NCBI GenBank assembly: GCA_030523825.1
Contig: JAUNHU010000007.1
Span: 1-59,372, forward strand
Length of the DNA stretch: 59,372 bases
From: Lautropia sp.
GTDB lineage: Bacteria > Pseudomonadota > Gammaproteobacteria > Burkholderiales > Burkholderiaceae_E
Reading direction: 5' to 3'
The translations under genes were made by a program, and so were the position numbers. Every line of letters begins with the position of its first letter. The stretch's first letter is position 1. Below, piece after piece: positions 37,634-46,609 of this stretch. The notes under the pieces were generated by a model. The model was not told the DNA's origin. It saw only the letters and a program-made list of their open reading frames with translations, and made no database searches.

Positions 37634-37713
37634 GCCGCACGGCCGGCCACGCTGCCGGGGTCGGTATCAGTGAGCCGTGACGGCTGGCGTGACGGCATTT
37701 GGGAGAACAAGGA

Positions 37714-38490
37714 ATGACACATGTCTCAGGCCCGGTTCCCACACGGGAACTGCTGGATCATCTGGATGAGGTTTTTCAAACGGTTGCCGTCAGGGATTAT
37801 TCCCCAAACGGGTTGCAGGTGGAAGGCAGGGCAGAGATCCGTCGCATGATGACGGCGGTGACGGCCAGCCAGAATATTGTCGACGAAGCGGTGAAACGCG
37901 GGGTGGATGCCCTGCTGGTGCATCACGGCTATTTCTGGAAGGGCGAAGATCAGCGTGTGGTGGGGATGAAGAAGCGCCGGCTGGCTGCGCTGCTCAAGGC
38001 CGACATCAACCTGATTGCCTGGCACCTGCCGCTCGACCTGCATCAGGAATTAGGTAATAACGTTGTTTTGGGGCAACAGCTGGAGTGGCCGGCCCATGGC
38101 TGGGGCGGTAATTACGAAGGCAAGCCCATCATCGGCTGGCACGATCTGGCCGAGCCACTGGGTGCCGAGGCCATCGCGGCGCGGATCACGGAGCGCCTGG
38201 GGCGCCAGCCGCTGCTGGTGGGGGCGCTCGACCGGCAGGTACGTCGAATCGCTTGGTGTACCGGCGGCGCGCAGGATTATCTGCAGGACGCCATCGACCT
38301 GGGCGCCGACTGTTTCATCAGCGGCGAGATTTCCGAGCGCACCACCCACTTGGCCCGGGAGGCTGGCGTCATCTACGCGGCGGCCGGCCACCATGCCACC
38401 GAGCGGGGCGGGGTGCAGGCGCTGGGGCGGCACCTGGCCGATCACTTCGGCATCGACGTGGAGTTCGTCGACGATCCGAATCCGGTCTGA
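37714..38490 (+). CDS. Nif3-like dinuclear metal protein (YbgI family)
   Basis: The 258-residue protein belongs to the NIF3/YbgI family, a dinuclear-metal fold often named GTP cyclohydrolase I type 2, whose physiological role is unsettled. Metal-binding motifs are LLVHHGYFWKGE near residue 68, IAWHLPLDLHQELGNN near 97-112, and the C-terminal AAGHHATERGGVQALGRHL near 226. I chose the ATG at 37714, preceded by GGGAG and AAGGA, over a TTG at 37699. It is divergent from htrA across 80 bp, a pairing typical of Burkholderiales. Confidence 0.92.
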   Translation: MTHVSGPVPTRELLDHLDEVFQTVAVRDYSPNGLQVEGRAEIRRMMTAVTASQNIVDEAVKRGVDALLVHHGYFWKGEDQRVVGMKKRRLAALLKADINLIAWHLPLDLHQELGNNVVLGQQLEWPAHGWGGNYEGKPIIGWHDLAEPLGAEAIAARITERLGRQPLLVGALDRQVRRIAWCTGGAQDYLQDAIDLGADCFISGEISERTTHLAREAGVIYAAAGHHATERGGVQALGRHLADHFGIDVEFVDDPNPV

Positions 38491-38588
38491 CCCACCGCCA
38501 TTTTCCCGACAACGCAGCGCCTTCCCATCCGGCCATACAGAGCGAGTATCGCGCAAGAGACCGCTGACGGATGGGGCGCCAATGAAAA

Positions 38589-38631
38589 ACGCCCGCCCCG
38601 GACACCGCAGGAAGCGGGCCGGGGCGGGCGT
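38589..38631 (-). terminator. Rho-independent terminator of mscL
   Basis: ACGCCCGCCCCGG (38589-38601) pairs perfectly with CCGGGGCGGGCGT (38619-38631), a 13-bp stem. On the minus strand the stem is followed by GTTTTTC, so it terminates transcription from mscL, about 95 bp after its stop codon. Confidence 0.85.
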
Positions 38632-38725
38632 GGCTGAAAGCTGCCAAAGACCGGGCGGGAGCGTTCAGGTGTCAGGCGTCTGGTACCTGTTCTCCCTGGG
38701 GCCTTCGGTCATGATGCGGACGGAA

Positions 38726-39169
38726 TCAGGCGCGGCTTTTCAGCGAGTCGCGGATTTCACGCAGCAGCACGACATCTTCCGGGGTGGGGGCCGGTGCAGC
38801 GGCTTCTTCCTTGATGAGCTTCTTCTTGGCGCCGTTGAACACGCGAACCATCTGGAAGATGATGAAGGCGAGGATCAGGAAGTTCAGGAAGATGGTGATG
38901 AAGTTGCCGTAGGCCAGCAGGGGCACGCCGGCCTTGGTCAGCGCGTCGTAGGTCTCGGGCACGCCGGTCGGCAGCGGCTTCGTGCTCAGCACGATGAAGT
39001 AGTTCGAGAAATCGAGGCCACCGAACACGGCACCGACGACCGGCATGATGATGTCCTTCACCATCGAGTCGACGATCTTGCCGAAGGCGCCGCCGATGAT
39101 CACACCGACCGCCAGGTCGACGACGTTGCCCTTCAGGGCGAAATCTCTGAATTCCTTCATCATGGACAT
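38726..39169 (-). CDS. mscL: Large-conductance mechanosensitive channel
   Basis: MscL opens under membrane tension to release solutes during osmotic downshock. The 147-residue protein has the N-terminal amphipathic helix and first membrane helix ([37 protein letters not shown]), the periplasmic loop, the second helix ([23 protein letters not shown]) and the cytoplasmic C-terminal helix [23 protein letters not shown] lies about eight bases upstream of the ATG. A strong terminator follows. It stands between nif3 and petA, as in related genomes. Confidence 0.96.
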   Translation of the reverse strand: MSMMKEFRDFALKGNVVDLAVGVIIGGAFGKIVDSMVKDIIMPVVGAVFGGLDFSNYFIVLSTKPLPTGVPETYDALTKAGVPLLAYGNFITIFLNFLILAFIIFQMVRVFNGAKKKLIKEEAAAPAPTPEDVVLLREIRDSLKSRA

Positions 39170-39851
39170 GATTGTTACTCCCGTGCTTGCTGCAATTTTT
39201 TATTGAACGTGAATGGACTTGAGAGTCGGCAATCACGACAGAAAAGCATGGAGCATCCGTGATTGCACCCTTCAATTCGGGATTATCCGCATATCGTCAT
39301 GCGCCGCGCAAGGCGTTTGACGCTTGTTTGCAGGGTGGGGGCGCTCTCGCAATCATCGGTTGGGGCAGGGGCTTCCTCATCATGCGGAGTCTGCCGTGCA
39401 GCACATAACATGAGCTTATCTGCGCTCATTGGGCGGGCTTGTTGCGCGAAAACATGTTTATCCTGCATTTGCGGGGTGCATGTCCAGAAGGCGAGGGCCG
39501 TGCCTTTCGCGGAGGATGATCCAGAGGCCGCAACGCTGGCCGTCGGGCTTTGGGGGCCAATCTGCAGGGAGCGGGAGACATTTCCGGGAGTGCGCTCATG
39601 AAGGCGCCTTGCCGGTGTGCCTGCATCAGGGGCTCTGCTGGCCGGGTGTTGCCGTTTTCTGACGTCTTGGATGCGCATGTCGCGCGGGTGGCACTCTGGC
39701 GGGGCTGTACGGCGCAGCGGATTGCCGTCGTGCCGGTTTCACCACCCTTTCTGACTTTGGTCAAATTGCCCCGGTAGCCCCACGCCTATACTCGGCCGAG
39801 ATATTTTGTTTTTGTGCAAACCACAATGAAGTTTGACGAGGGGTCTTCCTG
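39170..39851 (+). other. Gene-free region between mscL and petA
   Basis: 682 bp of divergent intergenic DNA. Short open frames on both strands lack a ribosome-binding site and recognisable domains, so I do not call a gene. The last 90 bp contain the probable petA promoter. Confidence 0.5.
39766..39792 (+). promoter_or_regulatory. Possible sigma-70 promoter of petABC
   Basis: TATACT at 39787-39792 is a good -10 match; TTGCCC at 39766-39771 is the best nearby -35, but the spacing of 15 is short. It lies 60 bp upstream of petA. Confidence 0.3.
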
Positions 39852-40463
39852 ATGGCCGATACGCTACCCGAACCGATGGACCCGGCCCGCCGCAACGCGC
39901 TGGTGACGACCTGCGTGCTGGGCGGGGTTGGTGCAGCCGGCGTTGCCGTTCCGCTGGTCAGCACCTTCCAGCCTTCCGAGCGGGCCAAGGCGGCCGGTGC
40001 GCCGGTCGAGGCCAGCATTGCCGGCATGCAGCCGGGTGAACTGCGTCGTGTCGAGTGGCGGGGCAACCCCGTCTGGCTCATCCGCCGCACCCCGCAGATG
40101 CTGGCGTCGCTGAAGCAGCAGGATTCGCAGCTTCTCGATCCGAACTCCGAGCAGTACTACATGTACGAGACGCCGGCCTACGCGAAGAACCCGCACCGTT
40201 CCATCAAGGAAGAGTACCTGGTCGTGGTGGGCATCTGTTCGCACTTGGGCTGTTCGCCCAGCGAGAAGTTTGCGGCGGGTCCCCAGCCCTCCCTGCCCGA
40301 CAGCTGGCTGGGCGGCTTCCTCTGCCCCTGCCACGGTTCCACCTTCGACATGGCAGGCCGGGTCTTCAAGAACAAGCCGGCCAACGCCAACCTGGACGTG
40401 CCGCCCCACAAGTATCTGACCGACACCACGCTGTTGATTGGTGCCGACGACACGACAGGCTGA
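39852..40463 (+). CDS. petA: Ubiquinol-cytochrome c reductase Rieske iron-sulfur subunit
   Basis: The Rieske protein passes electrons from ubiquinol to cytochrome c1 in the bc1 complex. The 203-residue protein has a twin-arginine-like N-terminus (DPARRNALVTTCVLGGVG), one membrane anchor, and the 2Fe-2S ligands in ICSHLGCSP near residue 133 and CPCHGSTFD near 160, including the disulfide cysteines. It is an expected Tat substrate. GAGGGG lies about nine bases before the ATG. petB and petC follow in one operon. Confidence 0.96.
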   Translation: MADTLPEPMDPARRNALVTTCVLGGVGAAGVAVPLVSTFQPSERAKAAGAPVEASIAGMQPGELRRVEWRGNPVWLIRRTPQMLASLKQQDSQLLDPNSEQYYMYETPAYAKNPHRSIKEEYLVVVGICSHLGCSPSEKFAAGPQPSLPDSWLGGFLCPCHGSTFDMAGRVFKNKPANANLDVPPHKYLTDTTLLIGADDTTG

Positions 40464-40561
40464 GCATCACGTTCCCGGCATTGCCGATCCCATCATGCCG
40501 GCCGGCGCTGCGCTGCAGCAGCCGCCCGGTGCAAGCATACGAATCGACAGCAGGTTAGCTC

Positions 40562-41947
40562 ATGGCAGCAGAGAAAAAGGTCGACACGACGGGCCTCATG
40601 GGGTGGATCGACCACCGCTTCCCCGCCACCGTCCTCTGGAAGCGGGACGTGGCCGAATACTACGCCCCCAAGAATTTCAACTTCTGGTACATCTTCGGCT
40701 CGCTGGCCATGCTGGTGCTGGTCATCCAGATCGTCACCGGCATCTTCCTGGTCATGCACTACAAGCCGGATGCCGAGAAGGCGTTTGCCTCCGTGGAGTA
40801 CATCATGCGTGATGTGCCCTGGGGCTGGCTGGTGCGCTACATGCACTCCACCGGCGCGTCGGCCTTCTTCATCGTCGTCTACCTGCACATGTTCCGCGGG
40901 CTGCTCTACGGTTCCTACCGCAAGCCGCGCGAGCTGGTCTGGCTGTTCGGCTGCATGATCTTCATGGCGCTGATGGCCGAAGCCTTCTTCGGCTATCTGC
41001 TCCCCTGGGGGCAGATGTCGTACTGGGGCGCCCAGGTCATCGTCAACCTGTTCTCCGCCATCCCGGTCATCGGTGAAGACCTGTCCATCTGGATTCGTGG
41101 CGATTACGTGGTGGGCGACGCCACGCTGAACCGCTTCTTCTCCTTCCACGTCATCGCGATCCCGCTGGTGCTGCTGGGCCTGGCCGTGGCGCACATCATC
41201 GCGCTGCACGAAGTGGGTTCCAACAACCCCGATGGCATCGAGATCAAGGCCAAGAAGGGCCCCGATGGCAACCCGCTCGACGGCATCCCCTTCCACCCGT
41301 ACTACACGGTGCATGACATCTTCGGTGTCACGATCTTCCTGCTGATCTTCTCGGCGGTGATCTTCTTCGCACCCGAGATGGGCGGCTACTTCCTGGAGTA
41401 CAACAACTTCATCCCGGCCGACCCGCTGAAGACGCCGCCGCACATTGCGCCGGTCTGGTACTTCACGCCCTTCTATTCCATCCTGCGGGCCACCACCACC
41501 GAGTTCCTGTACTACGGCATGCTGCCCTTCCTGCTGGTGCTCCTGGTGTTCATCCTGAAGTCGGCACGCTTTGCCATCGCCAAGCTCATCGGCACGGTGG
41601 TGATCCTGTCGCTGTGCGCAGGCTTCTTCCTGCTGGATGCGAAGTTCTGGGGCGTGGTTGCCATGGGCGCCTCCACCCTGATCTTCTTCGCGCTGCCCTG
41701 GATCGACCAGAGCCCGTCGCGTTCCATCCGCTATCGTCCCACGTGGCACAAGGCGTTCTATGCCGTCTTCGTCGTGGCCTTCCTGGTGCTGGGCTACTAC
41801 GGCGTGCAGCCGCCGTCGCCCACGGCCGAGCGTCTGTCGCAGTTCTTCACGCTGATCTACTTCGGCTTCTTCTTCTTCATGCCGTGGTGGAGCCAGATCG
41901 GAACCTTCAAGCAGCCGCCCGAGCGCGTCACTTTCAAGCCCCACTGA
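40562..41947 (+). CDS. petB: Ubiquinol-cytochrome c reductase cytochrome b subunit
   Basis: Cytochrome b carries the two haems and both quinone sites of the bc1 complex. The 461-residue protein has at least eight membrane helices. Haem-ligand histidines lie in [23 protein letters not shown] near residue 93-115 and [27 protein letters not shown] near 195-221; [16 protein letters not shown] near 142 and the PDNYIPA-equivalent [26 protein letters not shown] near 285-305 form quinone-site elements. The length includes the extra C-terminal helices usual in betaproteobacteria. Confidence 0.96.
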   Translation: MAAEKKVDTTGLMGWIDHRFPATVLWKRDVAEYYAPKNFNFWYIFGSLAMLVLVIQIVTGIFLVMHYKPDAEKAFASVEYIMRDVPWGWLVRYMHSTGASAFFIVVYLHMFRGLLYGSYRKPRELVWLFGCMIFMALMAEAFFGYLLPWGQMSYWGAQVIVNLFSAIPVIGEDLSIWIRGDYVVGDATLNRFFSFHVIAIPLVLLGLAVAHIIALHEVGSNNPDGIEIKAKKGPDGNPLDGIPFHPYYTVHDIFGVTIFLLIFSAVIFFAPEMGGYFLEYNNFIPADPLKTPPHIAPVWYFTPFYSILRATTTEFLYYGMLPFLLVLLVFILKSARFAIAKLIGTVVILSLCAGFFLLDAKFWGVVAMGASTLIFFALPWIDQSPSRSIRYRPTWHKAFYAVFVVAFLVLGYYGVQPPSPTAERLSQFFTLIYFGFFFFMPWWSQIGTFKQPPERVTFKPH

Positions 41948-41969
41948 ACTCCAGGCAGCGAGAAACCCA

Positions 41970-42854
41970 ATGAATATTCCCGTTTTCATTCGTCGCCGCT
42001 TCGGTATCCTGGCCACGGCCCTCGCCTGTGCGCTGTCGGCCCCCGTGATGGCGGCTGATGCCGGCGTGAAGCTGGACAAGTTTCCGGCCGAGAAGATGAA
42101 CGACATGCCGGCACTGCAGGATGGTGCCCGCACCTTCGTCAACTACTGCCTCAACTGTCATGGCGCATCCATGATGCGCTTCAACCGGCTGAAGGACATC
42201 GGCCTCACCGACGAGCAGATCACCGAGAGCCTGGTGTTCACCGGCGCCCGTGTCGGTGATCTGATGAAGGTGGCCATGACGCCGGCCGATGGCAAGGCAT
42301 GGTTTGGTGCCGCGCCCCCGGATCTCTCCGTCATCGCCCGTGCGCGTTCGTCGCACGATGGCTCGGGTGCCGACTGGCTCTACACCTACCTGCGCAGCTA
42401 CTACCGCGATGGTTCCCGCGAAACCGGCTGGAACAACTCCGTGTTCGCCAACGTGGGCATGCCGCACATCCTGTGGCAGTGGCAGGGGCAGCGCGGTGCC
42501 GTCGAGGAACGTGTCGCCCCGGTGAAGGACGAGGCCACCGGTGAAGTCACCGGCTGGAAGAAGACCATCATCGAGCTGGACAGGTACGGCAACCGCTCCG
42601 AGCGCGAAGAAGCGCTGTCCGGCAACGACCATGTCGAAGGCTCCACCTTCACGATGGGCAAGCCCGAGGGGGGCACGCTGTCCGAGGCCGAGTACGACGA
42701 CAAGGTGGCCAATCTGGTCGCCTTCATGAACTACATGTCCGACCCCACCGCGTCCACCCGTTCCAGTCTGGGCATCTGGGTGATGCTGTTCCTGCTGGTG
42801 TTCATCGCATCGGCCTGGAAGCTCAACCGCGAGTTCTGGAAGGACATCAAGTAA
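41970..42854 (+). CDS. petC: Ubiquinol-cytochrome c reductase cytochrome c1
   Basis: Cytochrome c1 accepts electrons from the Rieske protein and passes them to soluble cytochrome c. The 294-residue precursor has a signal peptide (FGILATALACALSAPVMA), the haem-binding CLNCH in VNYCLNCHGASMMRFNRL near residue 55, the conserved APPDLSVIARAR near 114 and GADWLYTYLRSYYRD near 135, and a C-terminal membrane anchor (SLGIWVMLFLLVFIASAWKLNREFWKD). It closes petABC and is followed by a strong terminator. Confidence 0.96.
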   Translation: MNIPVFIRRRFGILATALACALSAPVMAADAGVKLDKFPAEKMNDMPALQDGARTFVNYCLNCHGASMMRFNRLKDIGLTDEQITESLVFTGARVGDLMKVAMTPADGKAWFGAAPPDLSVIARARSSHDGSGADWLYTYLRSYYRDGSRETGWNNSVFANVGMPHILWQWQGQRGAVEERVAPVKDEATGEVTGWKKTIIELDRYGNRSEREEALSGNDHVEGSTFTMGKPEGGTLSEAEYDDKVANLVAFMNYMSDPTASTRSSLGIWVMLFLLVFIASAWKLNREFWKDIK

Positions 42855-42908
42855 GGCCGTCCTCCGGCGTTGGCGCCGGAGATGCAACACCTGCGGGCGG
42901 TATCCAGG

Positions 42909-42934
42909 GAGGGGGCGAAGTCATTCGCCCCCTC
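42909..42934 (+). terminator. Rho-independent terminator after petC
   Basis: GAGGGGGCGAA (42909-42919) pairs with TTCGCCCCCTC (42924-42934) around a four-base loop, an 11-bp perfect stem followed by a short T pair. A weaker CTCCGGCG/CGCCGGAG hairpin lies at 42862-42881. Confidence 0.75.
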
Positions 42935-43020
42935 TTGCATGGCGTGATATCTTGTTTGTCGGCCCAGTCATTCTTGTCAGGAACCCGTCCGGGTTCCCGT
43001 GTCATCAGGAGAGTTCACCC

Positions 43021-43635
43021 ATGATGGTGCTTTATTCCGGGACCACCTGCCCGTTCAGCCAACGTTGCCGTTTCGTGTTGTTCGAGAAGGGCATGGATTT
43101 CGAGATCCGGGATGTCGACCTGTACAACAAGCCCGAAGACATCTCGATCATGAACCCCTACGGCCAGGTGCCGGTTCTGGTCGAGCGGGATCTGATCCTG
43201 TACGAATCCAACATCATCAACGAATACATCGACGAGCGCTTCCCGCATCCGCAGCTGATGCCGGCAGACCCCGTGATGCGTGCCCGCACGCGGCTGTTCC
43301 TGTTCAATTTCGAGCGTGAGCTGTTCGTGCACGTGCAGACGCTGGAGCGCCGCGACCACGACAAGGAAACGGCCCGCACGATGGATCGGGCCCGCGCCCA
43401 GATCCGCGATCGGCTCACCCAGCTCACCCCCATCTTCGTGAAGAACCGCTTCATGCTGGGTGACGAGTTCTCGATGCTGGACGTGGCAATGGCGCCGCTG
43501 CTCTGGCGTCTCGACCATTATTCGATCGACATGCCCAAGTCGGCAGCACCGCTGATGAAGTACGCAGAGCGCATCTTCTCGCGTCCTGCCTACATCGAGG
43601 CACTCACCCCCTCCGAAAAGGTCATGCGTCGCTGA
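43021..43635 (+). CDS. sspA: Stringent starvation protein A (GST-fold)
   Basis: SspA is an RNA-polymerase-associated glutathione-S-transferase-fold protein linked to starvation and acid tolerance. The 204-residue protein starts MMVLYSGTTCPFSQRCRFVLFEKGMDFE, has NPYGQVPVLVERDLILYESNIINEYIDERFPHPQLMP near residues 42-78, and a helical C-terminal half with FMLGDEFSMLDVAMAPLLWRL. CAGGAGAG precedes the ATG. The stop overlaps the sspB start as TGATG. Confidence 0.94.
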   Translation: MMVLYSGTTCPFSQRCRFVLFEKGMDFEIRDVDLYNKPEDISIMNPYGQVPVLVERDLILYESNIINEYIDERFPHPQLMPADPVMRARTRLFLFNFERELFVHVQTLERRDHDKETARTMDRARAQIRDRLTQLTPIFVKNRFMLGDEFSMLDVAMAPLLWRLDHYSIDMPKSAAPLMKYAERIFSRPAYIEALTPSEKVMRR

Positions 43636-44318
43636 TGGCCGAGATCTCGACCAAGCCCTACATGATCCGCGCGATTCACGAGTGGTGTACCGACAACGGC
43701 TACACCCCCTATCTGCTGGTGAAGGTAGGCGGGAAGGCGCGGGTGCCCATGCAGCATGTGCAGAACGACGAGATCGTGCTCAATGTCTCGTCGATGGCCA
43801 CCAATGCGTTGCAGATCGGCAACGATGTCATCCGTTTCGAGGCCCGCTTCAACGGTGTCCCCGAGCACATCATCGTGCCGGTGGGCAACGTGGCGGCCAT
43901 CTATGCGCGCGAGACCGGTTCCGGCATGGCCTTCAGTCCCGAGATCGACGAGGGCGATGATCTGGCAGACCAGGCTGACCAGCAGGGCAGGACTCCTGCC
44001 CTGGCTGCCGTGCCGCCCGCTGACGGCGCCGATGGGGCCGGCAGCAGCGGCAATGGGGCCGTGCTGGCCTTTGGACGCAAGGGCCGCGACAAATCGAAGG
44101 GCGGGCGAGGTGATGGTACGGACGGCAATGCCGCGCGTGCGACCGACGCCGATGCCGACAGCAGCGCCGATGATCAGGGCGGGGCCGAGGGCGAACGCCA
44201 GCGGCCGCCCTCCGGGCTGCGTCCGGCCGGTGCCACCGACAGCAGCGGCGGCACGCCACCGGACGACGAGCCACCACCAGCCGGCGGCGGCAAGCCTCGT
44301 CTCGTGCGCGTCAAATGA
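43635..44318 (+). CDS. sspB: ClpXP adaptor protein SspB-like
   Basis: SspB delivers ssrA-tagged proteins to ClpXP. Residues 1-105 form the dimeric substrate-binding fold: KPYMIRAIHEWCTDNGYTPYLLV, NDEIVLNVSSMATNALQIGNDVIRFEARFNGVPEHIIVPVGNVAAIYARETGSGM. The rest is a 110-residue low-complexity tail rich in Asp, Gly and Pro that ends in KPRLVRVK, resembling the C-terminal ClpX-binding tag of SspB. The tail is much longer than in E. coli. It is translationally coupled to sspA. Confidence 0.93.
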   Translation: MAEISTKPYMIRAIHEWCTDNGYTPYLLVKVGGKARVPMQHVQNDEIVLNVSSMATNALQIGNDVIRFEARFNGVPEHIIVPVGNVAAIYARETGSGMAFSPEIDEGDDLADQADQQGRTPALAAVPPADGADGAGSSGNGAVLAFGRKGRDKSKGGRGDGTDGNAARATDADADSSADDQGGAEGERQRPPSGLRPAGATDSSGGTPPDDEPPPAGGGKPRLVRVK

Positions 44319-44481
44319 TCCTGTCATCCGGCGGCTCGCAGCAAGCATTCGACAGCGTTTGCCTGTAGAATCGCAGCCGCACCGTCGGAAGGATCAACCG
44401 GGATCACATCGGCCTTCTTCCGCTGCATCCCAAAGGGCGGCCGGTTCTCCACCAGTCTTTCAGCCCCGATGCCAGTCACGT

Positions 44482-44557
44482 GCCGCTTTAGCTCAGTTGG
44501 TAGAGCAACCGCCTTGTAAGCGGTAGGTCGTCAGTTCGAATCCGACAAGCGGCACCA
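44482..44557 (+). tRNA. tRNA-Thr (anticodon UGU)
   Basis: A 76-nt cloverleaf. GCCGCTT at the 5' end pairs with AAGCGGC before the discriminator A and encoded CCA end; the D-arm includes AGCTCAGTTGGTAGAGC, the anticodon stem ACCGC/GCGGT encloses loop CTTGTAA with anticodon TGT at 44515-44517, and the T-arm contains GTTCGAATC. It lies 163 bp after sspB, as in Burkholderiales. Confidence 0.97.
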
Positions 44558-45042
44558 TTTTCCTTGTGTTTCAAGGGGTTGGCTCATCAGTTCATCTTTG
44601 CCGAGACTATAGCTCCTGCCTGTCAGGTGTGCGTAGGTTCACTTGCATTGTTGGCGGCTTCTGCGGGGCCTGAGCGCTGGCGCGCAGCATGGCGGCCCGC
44701 AGGATGGCGTTCAGGCGGGTCTGGTAGTCGCTGCCGTCGCGTTTCAACCAGCATCGAATGCCAGGGTGAAGTTTGAGCGAGGGTCGGCTGGGCTGAGACA
44801 GCAGGGCACAGGACGCTGGCAGCTTCGCCATTATGCACCCCCGGTATTTCCCCGGCATGGCTTCCCGGCGCTTTCCGGCCCTTCCTTCGCGTATCATCCC
44901 TCGAACGCTCATGCTCCCCGCAACACCGCCGTGTGGCCCGGAGCCATCCGCCCCTGTCTGTCATCCTCGCTGCTGCCATGCCGCGCGCCGGTGTTCGCCA
45001 TCCTTATGACGGCCGGTCAGAAAACGAACAACAACCCGTTCC
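44558..45042 (+). other. Gene-free region between tRNA-Thr and the permease gene
   Basis: 485 bp without a supported gene. There is no integrase or attachment-site duplication of the tRNA 3' end visible here, so the tRNA does not mark an island boundary within this stretch. Confidence 0.5.
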
Positions 45043-46569
45043 ATGAGTTCCCACGCCACTGCCGCACCCCCTGCCAACGAAAAGCTGATTGCTTCTTCCC
45101 AACCCACGCTGCGCCGTTCGCTGCTGGCACGGCACATGTCGATGATTGCCATTGGCGGTTCGATCGGCACGGGCCTGTTCGTGGCCTCGGGGGCCACCAT
45201 TTCCGAGGCGGGGCCGGGCGGTGCCTTGCTGGCCTATGCGCTCGTTGGCCTGATGGTCTACTTCCTGATGACCAGCCTGGGTGAACTGGCCGCCTACATG
45301 CCGGTATCGGGCTCCTTTGCTACCTACGGCGCCTGCTATGTGGATGAGGGCTTCGGCTTCGCGCTGGGCTGGAACTACTGGTACAACTGGGCCATCACGA
45401 TTGCGGTCGACCTGGTGGCGGCCCAGCTCGTCATGGCCTACTGGTTCCCCGAAGTGCCCGGGGTGCTGTGGAGCGCCGTCTTCCTGGCCCTGATGTTCGC
45501 GCTCAACGTCATCTCGGTGAAGGGCTTCGGTGAAGCCGAATACTGGTTTGCCGCCATCAAGGTCTGTACCGTCGTGGTCTTCATTGCCGTGGGCCTGCTG
45601 ATGATCGTCGGCATCATCCACGGGGGCGAGCGCGCTACCTCCTTTGCAGAGAGCCTCGGCAACTGGACCACCGGCGAGGCGCCCTTCGTGGGCGGCTTCT
45701 CGGCCCTCATCGGCGTGGCGATGATCGTCGGCTTCTCCTTCCAGGGTACCGAACTCATCGGCATCGCCGCTGCCGAATCGAAGGACCCCGGCCGCAACAT
45801 CCCGCGTGCCGTCCGGCAGGTGTTCTGGCGGATCCTGCTGTTCTACATCCTCGCCATCCTCGTCATCAGCCTGCTCATCCCCTATACCGATCCGCGCCTC
45901 CTGCGCAACGATCTGGGCGACATCAGTGTCAGCCCCTTCACCCTCGTCTTCGAGCGGGCCGGGCTGCTGTCGGCCGCTGCCGTCATGAATGCGGTCGTGC
46001 TCACTTCGGTGCTGTCGGCCGGCAACTCCGGCATGTATGCCTCCACCCGCATGCTCTACACGCTGGCCACGCAGGGCATGGCACCGCGCATCTTTGCCCG
46101 CCTGTCATCCAATGGCGTGCCCGTGTGGGCGCTGGTGGCCACCACCGTCGTGGCGGGCCTCTGCTTTGCCACCTACCTGGGCAGCCCCGAAAACATCTAC
46201 GTGTGGCTGCTCAACCTCTCGGGCATGACCGGCTTCATCGCCTGGCTGGGCATTGCCATCAGCCACTACCGCTTCCGCAAGGGTTACATCGCCCAGGGGC
46301 GTGACCTCTCCGCGCTGCCCTACCGGGCCTCGGCCTTTCCGTTTGGGCCGGTTTTCGCCTTCATCCTGTGCATGATCATCACGCTGGGCCAGAACTACCA
46401 GGCCTTCCTCGCCGACCGGATCGACTGGACGGGCGTTGTCGCCACCTACATTGGCCTGCCGGTGTTCCTCGGCATCTGGTTTGGCTACCGGCTCATCAAG
46501 GGCTCAAGATTTGTCCGTTACGCCGACATGAGTTTCGAGTCGCCCCGCATCTCCGATTCGGACGCCTGA
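45043..46569 (+). CDS. Amino acid permease (LysP-like, APC superfamily)
   Basis: The 508-residue transporter is a member of the amino acid-polyamine-organocation superfamily with twelve membrane helices. Helix 1 carries the family motif IAIGGSIGTGLFVASG near residue 36, followed by GPGGALLAYALVGLMVYFLMTSLGELAAYMPVSGSF near 58-93 and FSFQGTELIGIAAAESKDPGRNIPRAV near 230, all typical of the LysP/AroP branch. Basic or aromatic amino acids are possible substrates; the sequence alone does not decide. It converges with the aldo/keto reductase gene. Confidence 0.93.
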   Translation: MSSHATAAPPANEKLIASSQPTLRRSLLARHMSMIAIGGSIGTGLFVASGATISEAGPGGALLAYALVGLMVYFLMTSLGELAAYMPVSGSFATYGACYVDEGFGFALGWNYWYNWAITIAVDLVAAQLVMAYWFPEVPGVLWSAVFLALMFALNVISVKGFGEAEYWFAAIKVCTVVVFIAVGLLMIVGIIHGGERATSFAESLGNWTTGEAPFVGGFSALIGVAMIVGFSFQGTELIGIAAAESKDPGRNIPRAVRQVFWRILLFYILAILVISLLIPYTDPRLLRNDLGDISVSPFTLVFERAGLLSAAAVMNAVVLTSVLSAGNSGMYASTRMLYTLATQGMAPRIFARLSSNGVPVWALVATTVVAGLCFATYLGSPENIYVWLLNLSGMTGFIAWLGIAISHYRFRKGYIAQGRDLSALPYRASAFPFGPVFAFILCMIITLGQNYQAFLADRIDWTGVVATYIGLPVFLGIWFGYRLIKGSRFVRYADMSFESPRISDSDA

Positions 46570-46609
46570 GTGCGGGGGCGGGGTGAGCGCGATGGATTTC
46601 CGCCATGCC

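Noticed and set aside
44482-44557. tRNA-Thr as the attachment site of an island
   Set aside because: No copy of the tRNA 3' end and no integrase is visible downstream within the window.
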